Shown: positions 53,100-61,635 of the stretch, in pieces
Numbering within the stretch: the stretch's first letter is position 1
How the letters are laid out: each line of letters opens with the position of its first letter
Assembly: GCF_013349955.1 (NCBI RefSeq)
Contig: NZ_JABVXC010000003.1
Span: 248,001 to 312,000, forward strand
Length of the DNA: 64,000 bases
Source of the DNA: Onishia taeanensis
Lineage (GTDB): Bacteria; Pseudomonadota; Gammaproteobacteria; Pseudomonadales; Halomonadaceae
Reading direction: 5' to 3'
The notes under the pieces: generated by a model
Told to the model about the DNA's origin: nothing
Seen by the model: the letters and a program-made list of their open reading frames with translations, nothing else
Database searches by the model: none
Made by a program: the position numbers and the translations under genes

Positions 53100-54098
53100 A
53101 TGCAAAGCCGCTATATCACCATCACGGACCATCCCCAAGGCACCCCGGCGCGGGAACTGTTCGAGCTTCACGAGACCGAGCTTGCCCCCCCGGCCGATGG
53201 CGAGGTTCGGGTACGCAATACCTGGCTGTCTGTCGACCCCTACATGCGTGGTCGCATGAGCGGTGTAACGACCTACATCGATCCGTTCGAGCTGAACGAA
53301 CCGCTGCAAGGCGCCGCCGTCGGCGAGGTCATCGAATCTCGCGACCCGAACTTCCCGGTGGGCGCCAAGGTTCGCCATATGGCGGGCTGGCGCGATATCG
53401 CTCAACTGCCGGGCAATCAACTCGAGCCGTTGCCCGCCTTGGAGGTGCCGGAGCAGGCCTACCTGGGGGTGCTCGGCATGCCAGGCATGACCGCCTGGAT
53501 CGGCCTCAACCATATCGCCGAGATGAAGGAAGGCGACAACGTGCTGGTCAGCGGTGCCGCCGGCGCAGTGGGCTCGCTCGCCGTGCAGCTAGCCAAGGCC
53601 AAGGGTGGCACCGTGGTCGGCATCGCCGGCTCCCAGGAAAAGCTCGACTGGCTCGAATCCAGGGGCGTTAAGGCGGTCAGCTACAAGGGCAAGAACGCCG
53701 CCCAGTTGACCGAGGCGCTCAATGAGGCTTGCCCCGAGGGCTTCGATGTCTATTACGAAAACGTCGGCGGCATCTGCCTGGAAGCCGCGCTGAACAATCT
53801 GAGGGTCGGTGCACGAATCGCCGTCTGTGGCATGATCGCCCGCTATAACGAGGACACGCCCAGCGCCGGTCCGGGCAACCTGGCGATGATCCTGATCCGT
53901 CGCGCCCGCATGGAAGGCTTCATCGTCTTCGATCACTGGGCGAACTACCCTGCCTTCCTCGAAGAAGTCGGCCCGCAGGTCGCCAATGGCCAGATCGACT
54001 ACGAAGAAACCATCGAAGAAGGCCTGGAGCGTGCCCCCGATGCCTTCCTCAAGCTCTTCGAAGGCGCCAACCAGGGCAAGATGCTGGTCAAGCTCTAA
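53100..54098 (+). CDS. curA: NADPH-dependent MDR oxidoreductase (CurA/leukotriene-B4 type)
   Basis: A 332-aa medium-chain reductase of the zinc-free quinone/enone group. N-terminal LSVDPYMRGRMSG is diagnostic, and the Rossmann motif is VSGAAGAVGSLAVQLAKAKG. CurA reduces curcumin and related enones; the family also handles 2-alkenals and 15-oxo-prostaglandins. It is one gene with a strong terminator. The divergent LysR regulator suggests induction by electrophiles. Confidence 0.9.
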   Translation: MQSRYITITDHPQGTPARELFELHETELAPPADGEVRVRNTWLSVDPYMRGRMSGVTTYIDPFELNEPLQGAAVGEVIESRDPNFPVGAKVRHMAGWRDIAQLPGNQLEPLPALEVPEQAYLGVLGMPGMTAWIGLNHIAEMKEGDNVLVSGAAGAVGSLAVQLAKAKGGTVVGIAGSQEKLDWLESRGVKAVSYKGKNAAQLTEALNEACPEGFDVYYENVGGICLEAALNNLRVGARIAVCGMIARYNEDTPSAGPGNLAMILIRRARMEGFIVFDHWANYPAFLEEVGPQVANGQIDYEETIEEGLERAPDAFLKLFEGANQGKMLVKL

Positions 54099-54127
54099 GC
54101 GCTCGCCACCTATGCCGTTTAGCTAAT

Positions 54128-54169
54128 AAAAAACCGGCCGGACCCATGGCGGATCCGGCCGGTTTTTTT
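54128..54169. terminator. Bidirectional terminator after curA
   Basis: A long stem AAAAAACCGGCCGGA (54128-54142) with the matching TCCGGCCGGTTTTTT, with A and T tracts on both sides. Confidence 0.92.
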
Positions 54170-54239
54170 ATGCGGGCTATTTCTACGGGCTATGCGGGTA
54201 CGCCTAACCGTCGGCCACTAGATGACATAAGACTGTCGT

Positions 54240-54581
54240 TCAGGCCTTCTTGACGAACTCCGACTTGAGCTTCATCGGGCCGATGCCATCGATCTTGCAG
54301 TCGATATCGTGATCGCCTTCGATCAGGCGGATGTTCTTGACCTTGGTGCCGACCTTGACCACCGAGGACGAGCCCTTGACCTTGAGATCCTTGATCACCG
54401 TCACACTGTCGCCATCTTCCAGCAGGTTGCCGTTGGCATCGCGATAGACCGGCGAATCATCGCCGGCATCAGCCGCGGCGTCCTGGGCCCACTCATGGCC
54501 ACAGCCCGGGCACACGAACATGGCGCCGTCCTCGTAGGTGTAATCGGCATCGCATGACGGGCAATTGGGAAGGTCACTCAT
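54240..54581 (-). CDS. PhnA/YjdM zinc-ribbon protein
   Basis: A 113-aa protein with two zinc knuckles, C-x2-C at 7-10 and C-x2-C at 24-27 (CPGC), then the beta-rich YjdM/PhnA domain ([32 protein letters not shown]). YjdM is sometimes called alkylphosphonate protein PhnA, but it is not part of the phosphonate lyase and its role is unknown. Single gene. Confidence 0.92.
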   Translation of the reverse strand: MSDLPNCPSCDADYTYEDGAMFVCPGCGHEWAQDAAADAGDDSPVYRDANGNLLEDGDSVTVIKDLKVKGSSSVVKVGTKVKNIRLIEGDHDIDCKIDGIGPMKLKSEFVKKA

Positions 54582-54912
54582 GATTCGGTCCTGGTCGTAT
54601 GGGGCTGCAATAAATATCGCTTAGAAAAGACGTATCACTAGGGTTTGATATATAAAACTTGGCCAATGGCGCTTGGTCAACAAGACGGACTCGCCTCAGT
54701 CGAGCCCTCTCCTCACGATAGCGCCGAGAGGCCCGAAGGCCAGAAAGCCTACCCGTTTTGGCGCCGCCACTCCACCCAGGACCCCATTCACCGCCTGCGG
54801 CATGGCGCCGCGCCGGCCAGATGAATGCATGAACCCGGCCCCACTGAGCAAGAGTCTGCCAACAGGAAAACGCCCATGATGACGCTGCTGTAGCGCCCCG
54901 CCTCCGTCTGCA
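54582..54912. other. Gene-free stretch between PhnA and soxR
   Basis: A 331-bp stretch with a long run of AT-rich DNA near 54610-54660 that probably carries the PhnA promoter. The short ORFs across it show no family resemblance, and I see no repeat. Confidence 0.5.
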
Positions 54913-55368
54913 TCACGGCCGATCTCGCCCATCTGCCACGACCTCTCCCTGGACGTCACCGGGGTTTCGCAGCGGACAACTCGCCAACGACAAACAGCCG
55001 CAGCCGATACAACCATCGAGCTGGTCACGCAGCTTGGTCAGTTGCTGAATCCGCTGGTCAAGATCACCGCGCCACTGGGCAGAGAGTCGACGCCAATCCT
55101 TGGCGGTGGGCGAGCGCGAAACCGGCAGTGTATCCAGCGCCGCCTTGATTTCCGTCAGTGGCACGCCGGTTCGCTGGGCAATCTTGATGACCGCTACCCG
55201 CCGCAAGACGTCACGTGAAAAACGCCGCTGATTGCCGGCATTTCGCCAGCCTTCTATCAGACCCTTCGATTCGTAGAAATGCACCGTCGACACGGCGATA
55301 CCGCAACGTCCCGCCACATCCCCCACCGTCAGGGCCTTCTTGCCCGGTTTCAGTCGCTGACTCGCCAT
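54913..55368 (-). CDS. soxR: Redox-sensing regulator SoxR
   Basis: A 151-aa protein from the ATG at 55368; the longer frame to 55446 would run through the divergent SoxR box and is rejected. The MerR DNA-binding domain ([21 protein letters not shown] cut in the recognition helix) and the [2Fe-2S] ligands C120, C123, C125 and C131 match E. coli SoxR one position off. It activates the adjacent MFS gene through the palindrome at 55394-55415. Confidence 0.92.
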   Translation of the reverse strand: MASQRLKPGKKALTVGDVAGRCGIAVSTVHFYESKGLIEGWRNAGNQRRFSRDVLRRVAVIKIAQRTGVPLTEIKAALDTLPVSRSPTAKDWRRLSAQWRGDLDQRIQQLTKLRDQLDGCIGCGCLSLASCPLRNPGDVQGEVVADGRDRP

Positions 55369-55391
55369 GCCGTGATTACCTCGACCTTTTC

Positions 55392-55422
55392 TTGACCTCA
55401 ACTTTACTTGAGGTCTTAGGGT
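55392..55422 (+). promoter_or_regulatory. SoxR box and promoter of the MFS exporter gene
   Basis: GACCTCAA-N6-TTGAGGTC (55394-55415). The inner 18 bp agree with the E. coli soxS operator (CCTCAAGTTAACTTGAGG) except at two central positions. TTGACC (55392-55397) and TAGGGT (55417-55422) are separated by 19 bp, typical of MerR/SoxR promoters, and face the MFS gene 84 bp away. Confidence 0.88.
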
Positions 55423-55506
55423 GCTTGCTGAACGGTCGGCAATCAAGCGTCAGACGATCCCGCTTCTGCCGGCAAGTCATCGACTCCCTCCTGGAGAAGG
55501 AACCTC

Positions 55507-56712
55507 ATGAAGACCTCACACAACGGACGTGACGCATCCCGCTCACTCGCGATGGTGATCGCACTGGCGGTGCTGATTGGCCTGAACCTGCGACCATCGA
55601 TGGCCGCCATCGGACCGCTGATCGAACGTATCCAAGCCGATATCACCGCCAGCTATGCACAAATCGCCTGGCTGACCAGCCTGCCCGTGCTGGCCATGGG
55701 ACTGGGTTGTTTCATTGCCCTGCGACTGGCCCAGAGGATGGGCTACAGTGCCCTGATAGGCGTTTCGCTACTGCTGATCGCCCTGGCCGATGGTTTACGT
55801 CTGACCAGCGAAAGTGTCGCCAGCCTGCTGCTCACGGCACTGGCCGCAGGCATCGGTATTGCCTTCATCCAGGCCTCGATGCCGGCCTTGATAAAGCACC
55901 AGGCCAAGCAGCAAACCCCACTGGTCATGGGCTGGTACATCGCCGCCATCATGGCGGGTGCTGCCCTATCCTCGACGCTGGCCCCGCGCCTTGCCGACAT
56001 CAGCGGTAACTGGCGACATGGTCTGGCCATCTGGGGGCTGCTGGCGTTGCTGGCCGCCACTGCCTGGGGCCTTCGTGGCCAGATACTGCCGGCGCCGGTC
56101 ACAGCTCGGTCTCAGGGCGCCCCGCAGGTCTCGCTATACCGCCAGCCACGCGTCTGGACCCTGGCCTGTTTCTTCGGCATGGGCACCGCAGGCTACACCT
56201 GTGTATTGGCCTGGCTGCCGCCCTATTACATTGGCCTTGGCTGGTCGGACTCCCGCGCCGGGACACTGCTCGGTTTTCTCACCGCGATAGAGGTCGTCTC
56301 GGGCCTGCTGCTGCCCGCCTTGGCCCAGCGCCAAGACGACCGTCGACCGGTGATCTTCTTGGCGCTGATCCTCAGCATGGCGGGATTCGTGCTGCTGGCG
56401 CTGGCACCGCTTCGCTTGCCCTATCTGACCGCAGCGCTGCTCGGTGCGGGGATCGGCGGCCTGTTTCCGTTAAGCCTGATTGTGGCGATAGACCACCACA
56501 GCAGCCCACAGCGGGCCGGCGCTATCTCGAGCATCGTTCAAGGCAGCGGCTACTTCATTGCCGCTATGTCTCCGTTCGCCGCCGGAATGGTGCGTGACCA
56601 ACTGGGCAGCTTCGCGCTGGCCTGGGCAAGTCTCGCCGTGATGATGCTGGTCATGATGCGTGTCTGCGTGCAATTCGACCCACGCAACTATCAATGGGTG
56701 ATCCGCGACTGA
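55507..56712 (+). CDS. MFS transporter (CynX/NimT type), SoxR-controlled
   Basis: A 401-aa protein with AAGGAA near the ATG and about 12 helices. LIGLNLRPSMAAIGPLIERI opens it in the manner of CynX-type carriers, and the mid-loop LAQRQDDRRPVIF is basic. The SoxR box and divergent soxR suggest induction by redox-active compounds, so it probably exports a quinone-like or oxidising toxicant. Its last 22 bp overlap the convergent lysR gene. Confidence 0.85.
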   Translation: MKTSHNGRDASRSLAMVIALAVLIGLNLRPSMAAIGPLIERIQADITASYAQIAWLTSLPVLAMGLGCFIALRLAQRMGYSALIGVSLLLIALADGLRLTSESVASLLLTALAAGIGIAFIQASMPALIKHQAKQQTPLVMGWYIAAIMAGAALSSTLAPRLADISGNWRHGLAIWGLLALLAATAWGLRGQILPAPVTARSQGAPQVSLYRQPRVWTLACFFGMGTAGYTCVLAWLPPYYIGLGWSDSRAGTLLGFLTAIEVVSGLLLPALAQRQDDRRPVIFLALILSMAGFVLLALAPLRLPYLTAALLGAGIGGLFPLSLIVAIDHHSSPQRAGAISSIVQGSGYFIAAMSPFAAGMVRDQLGSFALAWASLAVMMLVMMRVCVQFDPRNYQWVIRD

Positions 56713-57605
56713 TGAAGGTGCTCGAGGAAGGCGCTGACCTTTGAGGAGCGAAGCCGATTCTCCGGGTAAATGACATGAATGCCCTGCAGGGTCGGCTCTC
56801 CGGCCGCTTCCCAGTCACTCAACACCGGCACCAGACGGCCGGCCTTCAGATGCTGCTGCAGCAACCAAGTAGGAAACAGCACGATGCCCTGGCCTTGCAG
56901 CGCCGCCTCGACGAGGCTCTCGGCATTGTTGCTGCGAAGATTCCCCCGGGCCTGGACGACCCGAAACGACGTGTTGCTGGCGGCGCGAAAATACCACGGT
57001 TGCACGCCGCGGGTTCCCTTGTAGACAAGGCAGTTATGCACGGTGAGATCATCTGGGCTCTGCGGCTCGCCGTGCGCAACCAGGTAGTCGGGTGCAGCAC
57101 AGGCCACGAAATGCTGGGTGGCGAGTTCACGGGCCACCAGGCTCGAATCTTCGAGAGCCCCAATGCGGATCACGACGTCCGCCCCTTCCTGTACCGGATC
57201 GACGAAGGCATCGGTCAATGTCAGCTCGATGTCGATGTCGGGATATAGCGCCTGGAAGCTCGCCAGCAGCGGCGCCACATGGAGACGCCCGAAGGCCACC
57301 GGAGCGTTGACGCGCAAGAGCCCTTGCGGGTGGCTCGCGGCACCGCTGACCTGTTCGGACGCCATGTCCAGGCTTTCCAAGGCTTCACGAACCTGTTGGA
57401 GATACCCTTCACCGACCTCGGTCAGCCGCACCGCTCGCGTATGCCGATACAGCAGGCGGTGACCGAGGGCCTTTTCGAGGCCGGCAATCCGCCGTGAGAC
57501 CGACGATGCCGGCAGGCCGAAGTGACGTGCCGCTTCGGCGAAACTTCCCGAGGTGGCCACCCGGACGAAGAGCCGCAGCGCGATCAGGGTGACAGAGTTG
57601 CTCAT
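56691..57605 (-). CDS. LysR-family regulator
   Basis: A 304-aa protein from the ATG at 57605; a longer start at 57635 is possible. Winged-helix domain in residues 1-62 (FAEAARHFGLPASSVSRRIAG) and a typical effector domain. It is divergent from the pair of YdcZ-type genes and likely controls them. Its 3-prime end overlaps the MFS gene by 22 bp. Confidence 0.84.
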   Translation of the reverse strand: MSNSVTLIALRLFVRVATSGSFAEAARHFGLPASSVSRRIAGLEKALGHRLLYRHTRAVRLTEVGEGYLQQVREALESLDMASEQVSGAASHPQGLLRVNAPVAFGRLHVAPLLASFQALYPDIDIELTLTDAFVDPVQEGADVVIRIGALEDSSLVARELATQHFVACAAPDYLVAHGEPQSPDDLTVHNCLVYKGTRGVQPWYFRAASNTSFRVVQARGNLRSNNAESLVEAALQGQGIVLFPTWLLQQHLKAGRLVPVLSDWEAAGEPTLQGIHVIYPENRLRSSKVSAFLEHLHQSRITH

Positions 57606-57692
57606 ATCGCAATAAACCTTTGCCTGAAACCGCAATTGTACCCCTTATGGCACAACAGTACTGTGGCGGCTTTTCACAGCGAAGGAAACACG

Positions 57693-58124
57693 ATGCAGCA
57701 AATCGCCACACTTCTCTTCGTGCTATGCGCGGGTATGGGGCTATCGGTGGAGGCAGGCCTGCTCGGCCCCCTGGGCGAGCAGGTCGGTCACTTGTCGGCC
57801 ACCTTGTCGATCTTCCTGGTCGGCGGGCTGCTGCTGACCCTCGCCATGGTCTTCATCGGGCGGCCGCCGCTGACCACGCTGTTCCAGCAACCGCGCTGGT
57901 TACTCACAGGCGGGCTGCTGGGCCCCATCTATGTGGTCGTGCTGACCCTGACCACGCCCCTCGTCGGTGTCGGCATGACCATGGTCGGCATCCTGTGCGG
58001 GCAGATCGGCGCCAGCCTGATCATTGACCATTTTGGCCTGCTCGGCAGTGAACGCCGCGCCATCGATGGCTATCGCCTGCTGGCGTTGGCGCTGATTTTT
58101 CTCGCTCTATGGTTAATCTACTAA
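57693..58124 (+). CDS. YdcZ/DUF606-type half transporter 1
   Basis: A 143-aa membrane protein from the ATG at 57693 (GAAGGAA upstream). It has five hydrophobic segments of the DUF606 half-domain, with VGVGMTMVGILCGQIGASLIIDHFG near the end. DUF606 proteins belong to the DMT superfamily and usually work as duplicated halves. Its partner follows 10 bp later. Substrate unknown. Confidence 0.82.
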   Translation: MQQIATLLFVLCAGMGLSVEAGLLGPLGEQVGHLSATLSIFLVGGLLLTLAMVFIGRPPLTTLFQQPRWLLTGGLLGPIYVVVLTLTTPLVGVGMTMVGILCGQIGASLIIDHFGLLGSERRAIDGYRLLALALIFLALWLIY

Positions 58125-58134
58125 GGAAGTCAGG

Positions 58135-58605
58135 ATGATACTCACACTGGTATTCCCGCTGCTCTTGCTCGGCGGCGCCGTGCTGGCTGCCCAGTCCTCC
58201 ATCAACGGTCGTCTAGGCGCCAAGGTCGGGGTATTGGCCAGCGCCTGGCTGACCTTCGTCATCGGCGCGGTCGTGACCTTTCTATTGGCGTTCTTCTTTG
58301 AGCCGGCGCATTCCGCGACCCTGTTCAGCGTCCCCAAGTGGCAGCTTACCGGAGCGCTATTTGGCGTGGTATACATGCTGGCCATCGTTTTCGCCGTGCC
58401 GCGCGTGGGCACCGCTGCGGCTACCGTGGCGGTGATCTCCGGGCAGTTGATCATGAGCCTGCTGGTCGATCATTTCGGCTGGCTCGACAATGATCGCCTG
58501 CCGCTGGACCCATCACGCCTGGCCGCCATGGCGCTGCTTGCCGGAGCACTGTTGCTGATTTATCAGAGCAACGCCCGACGCGAACGCCAGACTGCCAGCG
58601 CCTGA
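58135..58605 (+). CDS. YdcZ/DUF606-type half transporter 2
   Basis: A 156-aa protein of the same half-domain as the preceding gene, sharing the DHFG ending (MSLLVDHFGWLDNDRLPLDP). AAQSSINGRLGAKVG near the N-terminus is typical of YdcZ. Encoded 10 bp downstream, it most likely forms a heterodimer with the first copy. A terminator follows. Confidence 0.82.
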   Translation: MILTLVFPLLLLGGAVLAAQSSINGRLGAKVGVLASAWLTFVIGAVVTFLLAFFFEPAHSATLFSVPKWQLTGALFGVVYMLAIVFAVPRVGTAAATVAVISGQLIMSLLVDHFGWLDNDRLPLDPSRLAAMALLAGALLLIYQSNARRERQTASA

Positions 58606-58611
58606 CACCTG

Positions 58612-58640
58612 GCCCATCGCCGCCCCGGCGATGGGCTTTT
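58612..58640 (+). terminator. Terminator after the YdcZ pair
   Basis: GCCCATCGCC (58612-58621) pairs with GGCGATGGGC (58627-58636), then TTTT. Confidence 0.88.
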
Positions 58641-58768
58641 CGCTGTCAGACTTTTGCAGGATGCCCCTGCACTTCGCATAATGAGCCTAGCGATCCACCC
58701 AGCTCGCCGTGCCCCAGTCAGTTCCCGCCGCAAAAGCGTGCTTATTCCGACCACTAGTGAGGCGCCTG

Positions 58769-59854
58769 TTGACCTCTCAATTGCTGCACTTCACGAAGAA
58801 ACTGGTACGCCTGTTCACACGGCCGATGAAGAGCGACAAGGGCCGCGGTGGCGTCATCGTTCAGCCCTATCGCGGCTATGGCTCCCATAAAGAAGCCTTC
58901 GTCATGGGGCGGGTCTTTCGTCAGCCAGGTACCGGCAGACGCTGGGAGGAAGGCGGCACCACGCGAGACCTGGTGGATGTCGCACGACGCATCATTCGTC
59001 GCGGTGTGCGTGATGCGCGCATCATCATGCGCCTTGGCGATGCCAAAACCATCGTCACTACCGATCGGGACGGCTACTTTTACGCCCACATCGACATCAA
59101 TCATTCCTTGCCCACCGACAAGGTCTGGCATACCGCCAGCCTGGAGGTACTCTCAGAAAAAGACGCCATCAGCACCCAGACGCAGGTCTATATTCCGCCA
59201 GCCAACGCCGACCTCATCGTGATCAGCGATATCGACGACACGGTGATGTACACCGGCGTCACCAACAAGCTAAAGATGCTCTACCGGCTGTTCATGGAAA
59301 AAGCCCAGCGACGCACGGCCTTTCCCGGAGTCGCCGCCTTCTACCGGGCGCTCTACGGGGGAGTCGAAGGCAACCGCAAGCGTCCGATGCTCTACGTGTC
59401 GCGAGGCCCCTGGTGCATCTACGAAATGCTCGACCTGTTCTTCAACCTCAACCGGATACCGGTGGGGCCGATCCTGTTCCTGCGCGAATGGGGGCTACGC
59501 CTTTCGCGCCCTTGGCCACGCAAGGCCGAAGACCACAAGTCGGACGTCATTCGCAACATGCTGTCGCTCTACGCCGACCTGCCGTTCATTCTCATCGGGG
59601 ATAGCGGTCAGCGGGACCCCGAGGTCTACACCGAGATCGTCAAGGAGCACCCCGAGCGAGTGTTGGCGATATACATCCGCAAGGTGGAAAACGATCCCAA
59701 ACGCGATGCCGCCATTGAACGGCTGGCCGCCGAGGTCAGCCATACCGGCTGCAAGCTGGTACTCGCCGACAGCAGCCTGAGCATGGCCGAGCATGCTAAG
59801 ACGCACGGCTATATCTCCGCTGAAGGGCTAGCAGCCGTTCGCGAAGATCAATGA
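58769..59854 (+). CDS. App1-domain (DUF2183) phosphatidate phosphatase-like protein
   Basis: A 361-aa protein. The start is uncertain: TTG 58769 has GAGG 7 nt upstream, while GTG 58757 and 58709 lack a Shine-Dalgarno. The HAD-like motif SDIDDTVMYTG (DIDDT at 154-158) and the later YVSRGPW and IGDSGQRDPEVY are typical of App1 and bacterial DUF2183 proteins. Yeast App1 hydrolyses phosphatidate; bacterial roles are less known. The N-terminus is basic without a clear signal peptide, so it is probably cytoplasmic or membrane-attached. Confidence 0.85.
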   Translation: MTSQLLHFTKKLVRLFTRPMKSDKGRGGVIVQPYRGYGSHKEAFVMGRVFRQPGTGRRWEEGGTTRDLVDVARRIIRRGVRDARIIMRLGDAKTIVTTDRDGYFYAHIDINHSLPTDKVWHTASLEVLSEKDAISTQTQVYIPPANADLIVISDIDDTVMYTGVTNKLKMLYRLFMEKAQRRTAFPGVAAFYRALYGGVEGNRKRPMLYVSRGPWCIYEMLDLFFNLNRIPVGPILFLREWGLRLSRPWPRKAEDHKSDVIRNMLSLYADLPFILIGDSGQRDPEVYTEIVKEHPERVLAIYIRKVENDPKRDAAIERLAAEVSHTGCKLVLADSSLSMAEHAKTHGYISAEGLAAVREDQ

Positions 59855-60032
59855 CGGCGTACCCGTTACCGTCCTGCCAACGCGGCTCATTGCCATGGTG
59901 TAGGTGCCCAGGTGCTTAGATGATCAGTTGCTTTTCGCCGCCAGTAGGGCCTGATGCAAGCTTGGGAGTGTGCTCAGAGTGCCCGCCGAGAATGTCATGT
60001 ATCTGTCTGGGTAATAGCGGACTTGGCCCGGG

Positions 60033-60446
60033 TTAGCCAAAGGCGGCGCTCAGATCAGGCTTCATGGTCGGACAAAACCGCGCAAGCCCCCATGCCAGGG
60101 CGATGCCCGCGAAGGTCAGGCCAACCGGCGACCAGCTGAACGCCACCCCAGAAGAGAAATACAGCAACAAGAAGAACACTCCCATCACGCCGCCACCCAG
60201 CATTCGGCCGAACTTCACGCCGGTGATCAATACGCTTGCCAGCACCCCGGCACAGGGAATCAACACGCTGGACAGGTCAATAACGACGTCCTTGCCGCTT
60301 GCGGCGATGTTAGGCAACACCCAGCGTGCCACCGCTTCCCAGACAACCAGATAGAGGGCCGCCGGCGCAGCGAAACCGCCGAGCAGGCGCAGCATGGTCC
60401 GGGCAGTCTCGTCGCTACCGGGCTTGGAAGATGGAGGGCTAGGCAT
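60033..60446 (-). CDS. Small multi-helix membrane protein of unknown function
   Basis: A 137-aa protein with about four hydrophobic helices (FAAPAALYLVVWEAVARW, VLIPCAGVLASVLITGV, GGGVMGVFFLLLYF, VGLTFAGIALAWGLA). Basic loop KFGRMLGGG between helices 2 and 3. I do not recognise the family. It follows the App1 gene on the opposite strand. Confidence 0.7.
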   Translation of the reverse strand: MPSPPSSKPGSDETARTMLRLLGGFAAPAALYLVVWEAVARWVLPNIAASGKDVVIDLSSVLIPCAGVLASVLITGVKFGRMLGGGVMGVFFLLLYFSSGVAFSWSPVGLTFAGIALAWGLARFCPTMKPDLSAAFG

Positions 60447-60577
60447 AGGAGGCGTCCTGAAGAAGTTGAAACCAAAGCGCGAGCAACATTCTTGTCAGCA
60501 ACGCGACCAGAAATGCGACTACGATCATAGAACGCTATTGAATCATTGGCGCCATGCCGTTGCCCAGCCGCAGCGCG

Positions 60578-60919
60578 CTATTCGGCGCAGCCGATGCACT
60601 TCAGGGTGACGTAGTTCAGCTCCAGCCGCTTGGGCGCGATGTACTCACCACATTCGATGCATTCACCGAAGCAGTCGTCATCGATGCGCGTGAGCGCCAG
60701 GTCAATGAAGCGAATCGCCGCCTCACGGCGCCGCTGGGCAGCCTGCGCCATGGCCTGTGTCTGCAACGCATCCATCCGCGTCAGTCGCCCGGTACTGGTC
60801 TGGTCAAGCGCCACCGTATTACGGCTATCGGCACTGGCCTCGCTCTCCTCCACCAGCTGCTGGCGCTGTTCCAGCAAGCGACGCCGCACGTCGTCCATGT
60901 CGAGCTCGGGATGATTCAT
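60578..60919 (-). CDS. DksA/TraR-type zinc-finger protein with heptamer leader
   Basis: A 113-aa protein with AGGAGG 6 nt upstream of the ATG. It has an N-terminal helical hairpin (residues 1-75, rich in Gln, Arg and Glu) and a C4 zinc finger, C-x2-C (CIECGEYIAPKRLELNYVTL cut here) and C-x2-C (CIGC). The helical part suits RNA polymerase secondary-channel binding, but a DksA DxxDxA tip is not clear (TRMDALQTQA). It is preceded on the same strand by eleven AGCCCGA heptamers that end 21 nt before the start codon. Confidence 0.85.
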   Translation of the reverse strand: MNHPELDMDDVRRRLLEQRQQLVEESEASADSRNTVALDQTSTGRLTRMDALQTQAMAQAAQRRREAAIRFIDLALTRIDDDCFGECIECGEYIAPKRLELNYVTLKCIGCAE

Positions 60920-60940
60920 TAACGCCTCCTGGTGATGGCC

Positions 60941-61017
60941 TCGGGCTTCGGGCTTCGGGCTTCGGGCTTCGGGCTTCGGGCTTCGGGCTTCGGGCTTCGG
61001 GCTTCGGGCTTCGGGCT
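60941..61017 (-). repeat. Eleven tandem AGCCCGA heptamers upstream of the dksA-like gene
   Basis: Perfect TCGGGCT units on the plus strand (AGCCCGA on the transcribed sense). The array ends 21 nt before the dksA-like start. The period of 7 keeps all three frames open, explaining spurious SPKPEAR/GLRASGF repeat ORFs here. Confidence 0.97.
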
Positions 61018-61134
61018 TCTAGAGGTAACGCTCCACGCGACCCTCGCTGGCCGGGGCCTGTCATCGCCGAGCGCCTGGTAGGACAATCCGCCGCATAGCG
61101 GATCGCTTGCCCGGCATACTGGATTCTCCATAAA

Positions 61135-61479
61135 ATGCTCCACATGACTATTTCACGCCCGTTTTTACTCATGATCATCGTCCCTGTGATCGGCATCATT
61201 GCCCTCGCGGCATTGATCTTTGGCGGCCAAGCCATATCCGACGACAGCGTGGATGGCGAAATCCAGCAGGCGCTGGCCACCTCTCTCGACACCTCCAGCG
61301 CGATCGAGCTGCAGAACCTGCAAGAGGTGCAGTACGGCTATGGCATCTGCGGCGCCTACAAGACGGCAGACGGCAACGGCTTTTCTTCCTTTTTCTACGA
61401 TACCAACCGTAAGCGCCTCACGCTGGACGTGAACTCGCGCGAATACACTTCGAACTGTGGCCTGTCGGCTATCTGCTGA
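61135..61479 (+). CDS. Small membrane-anchored protein of unknown function
   Basis: A 114-aa protein with one N-terminal transmembrane helix (FLLMIIVPVIGIIALAALIF) and a periplasmic domain of about 80 residues with three Cys (GICGAYK, SNCGLSAIC), which could form a disulfide. The start is ambiguous: ATG 61135 or ATG 61144; neither has a strong Shine-Dalgarno. Family unknown to me. Confidence 0.65.
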   Translation: MLHMTISRPFLLMIIVPVIGIIALAALIFGGQAISDDSVDGEIQQALATSLDTSSAIELQNLQEVQYGYGICGAYKTADGNGFSSFFYDTNRKRLTLDVNSREYTSNCGLSAIC

Positions 61480-61635
61480 TCAAGAAGCGAATACCCGGCT
61501 TCACGAGATGCACGGCCTGTCTTTTCCGGCCTGTCGGCCCGTCCAGTGGTCGATCAGGCCTGGATCGGGAAGCCCTCCTGAAACGCCGAATCATCATGGC
61601 ACGGCGTTGACACCACCCGAGCGGAGAACACCCTG

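Noticed and set aside
54673..54879. 68-aa ORF between PhnA and soxR
   Set aside because: Pro/Arg-rich sequence without family resemblance or a ribosome site; the opposing frame is also open.
55369..55446. Longer SoxR start
   Set aside because: It would translate through the SoxR operator and add residues absent from SoxR proteins.
60941..61017. Heptamer array as a CRISPR
   Set aside because: Units are 7 bp and contiguous without spacers, and there are no cas genes.
60757..61292. Long repeat-containing ORFs at 60.8-61.3 kb
   Set aside because: They are created by the 11-unit heptamer array and the antisense of neighbouring genes, not by a protein family.
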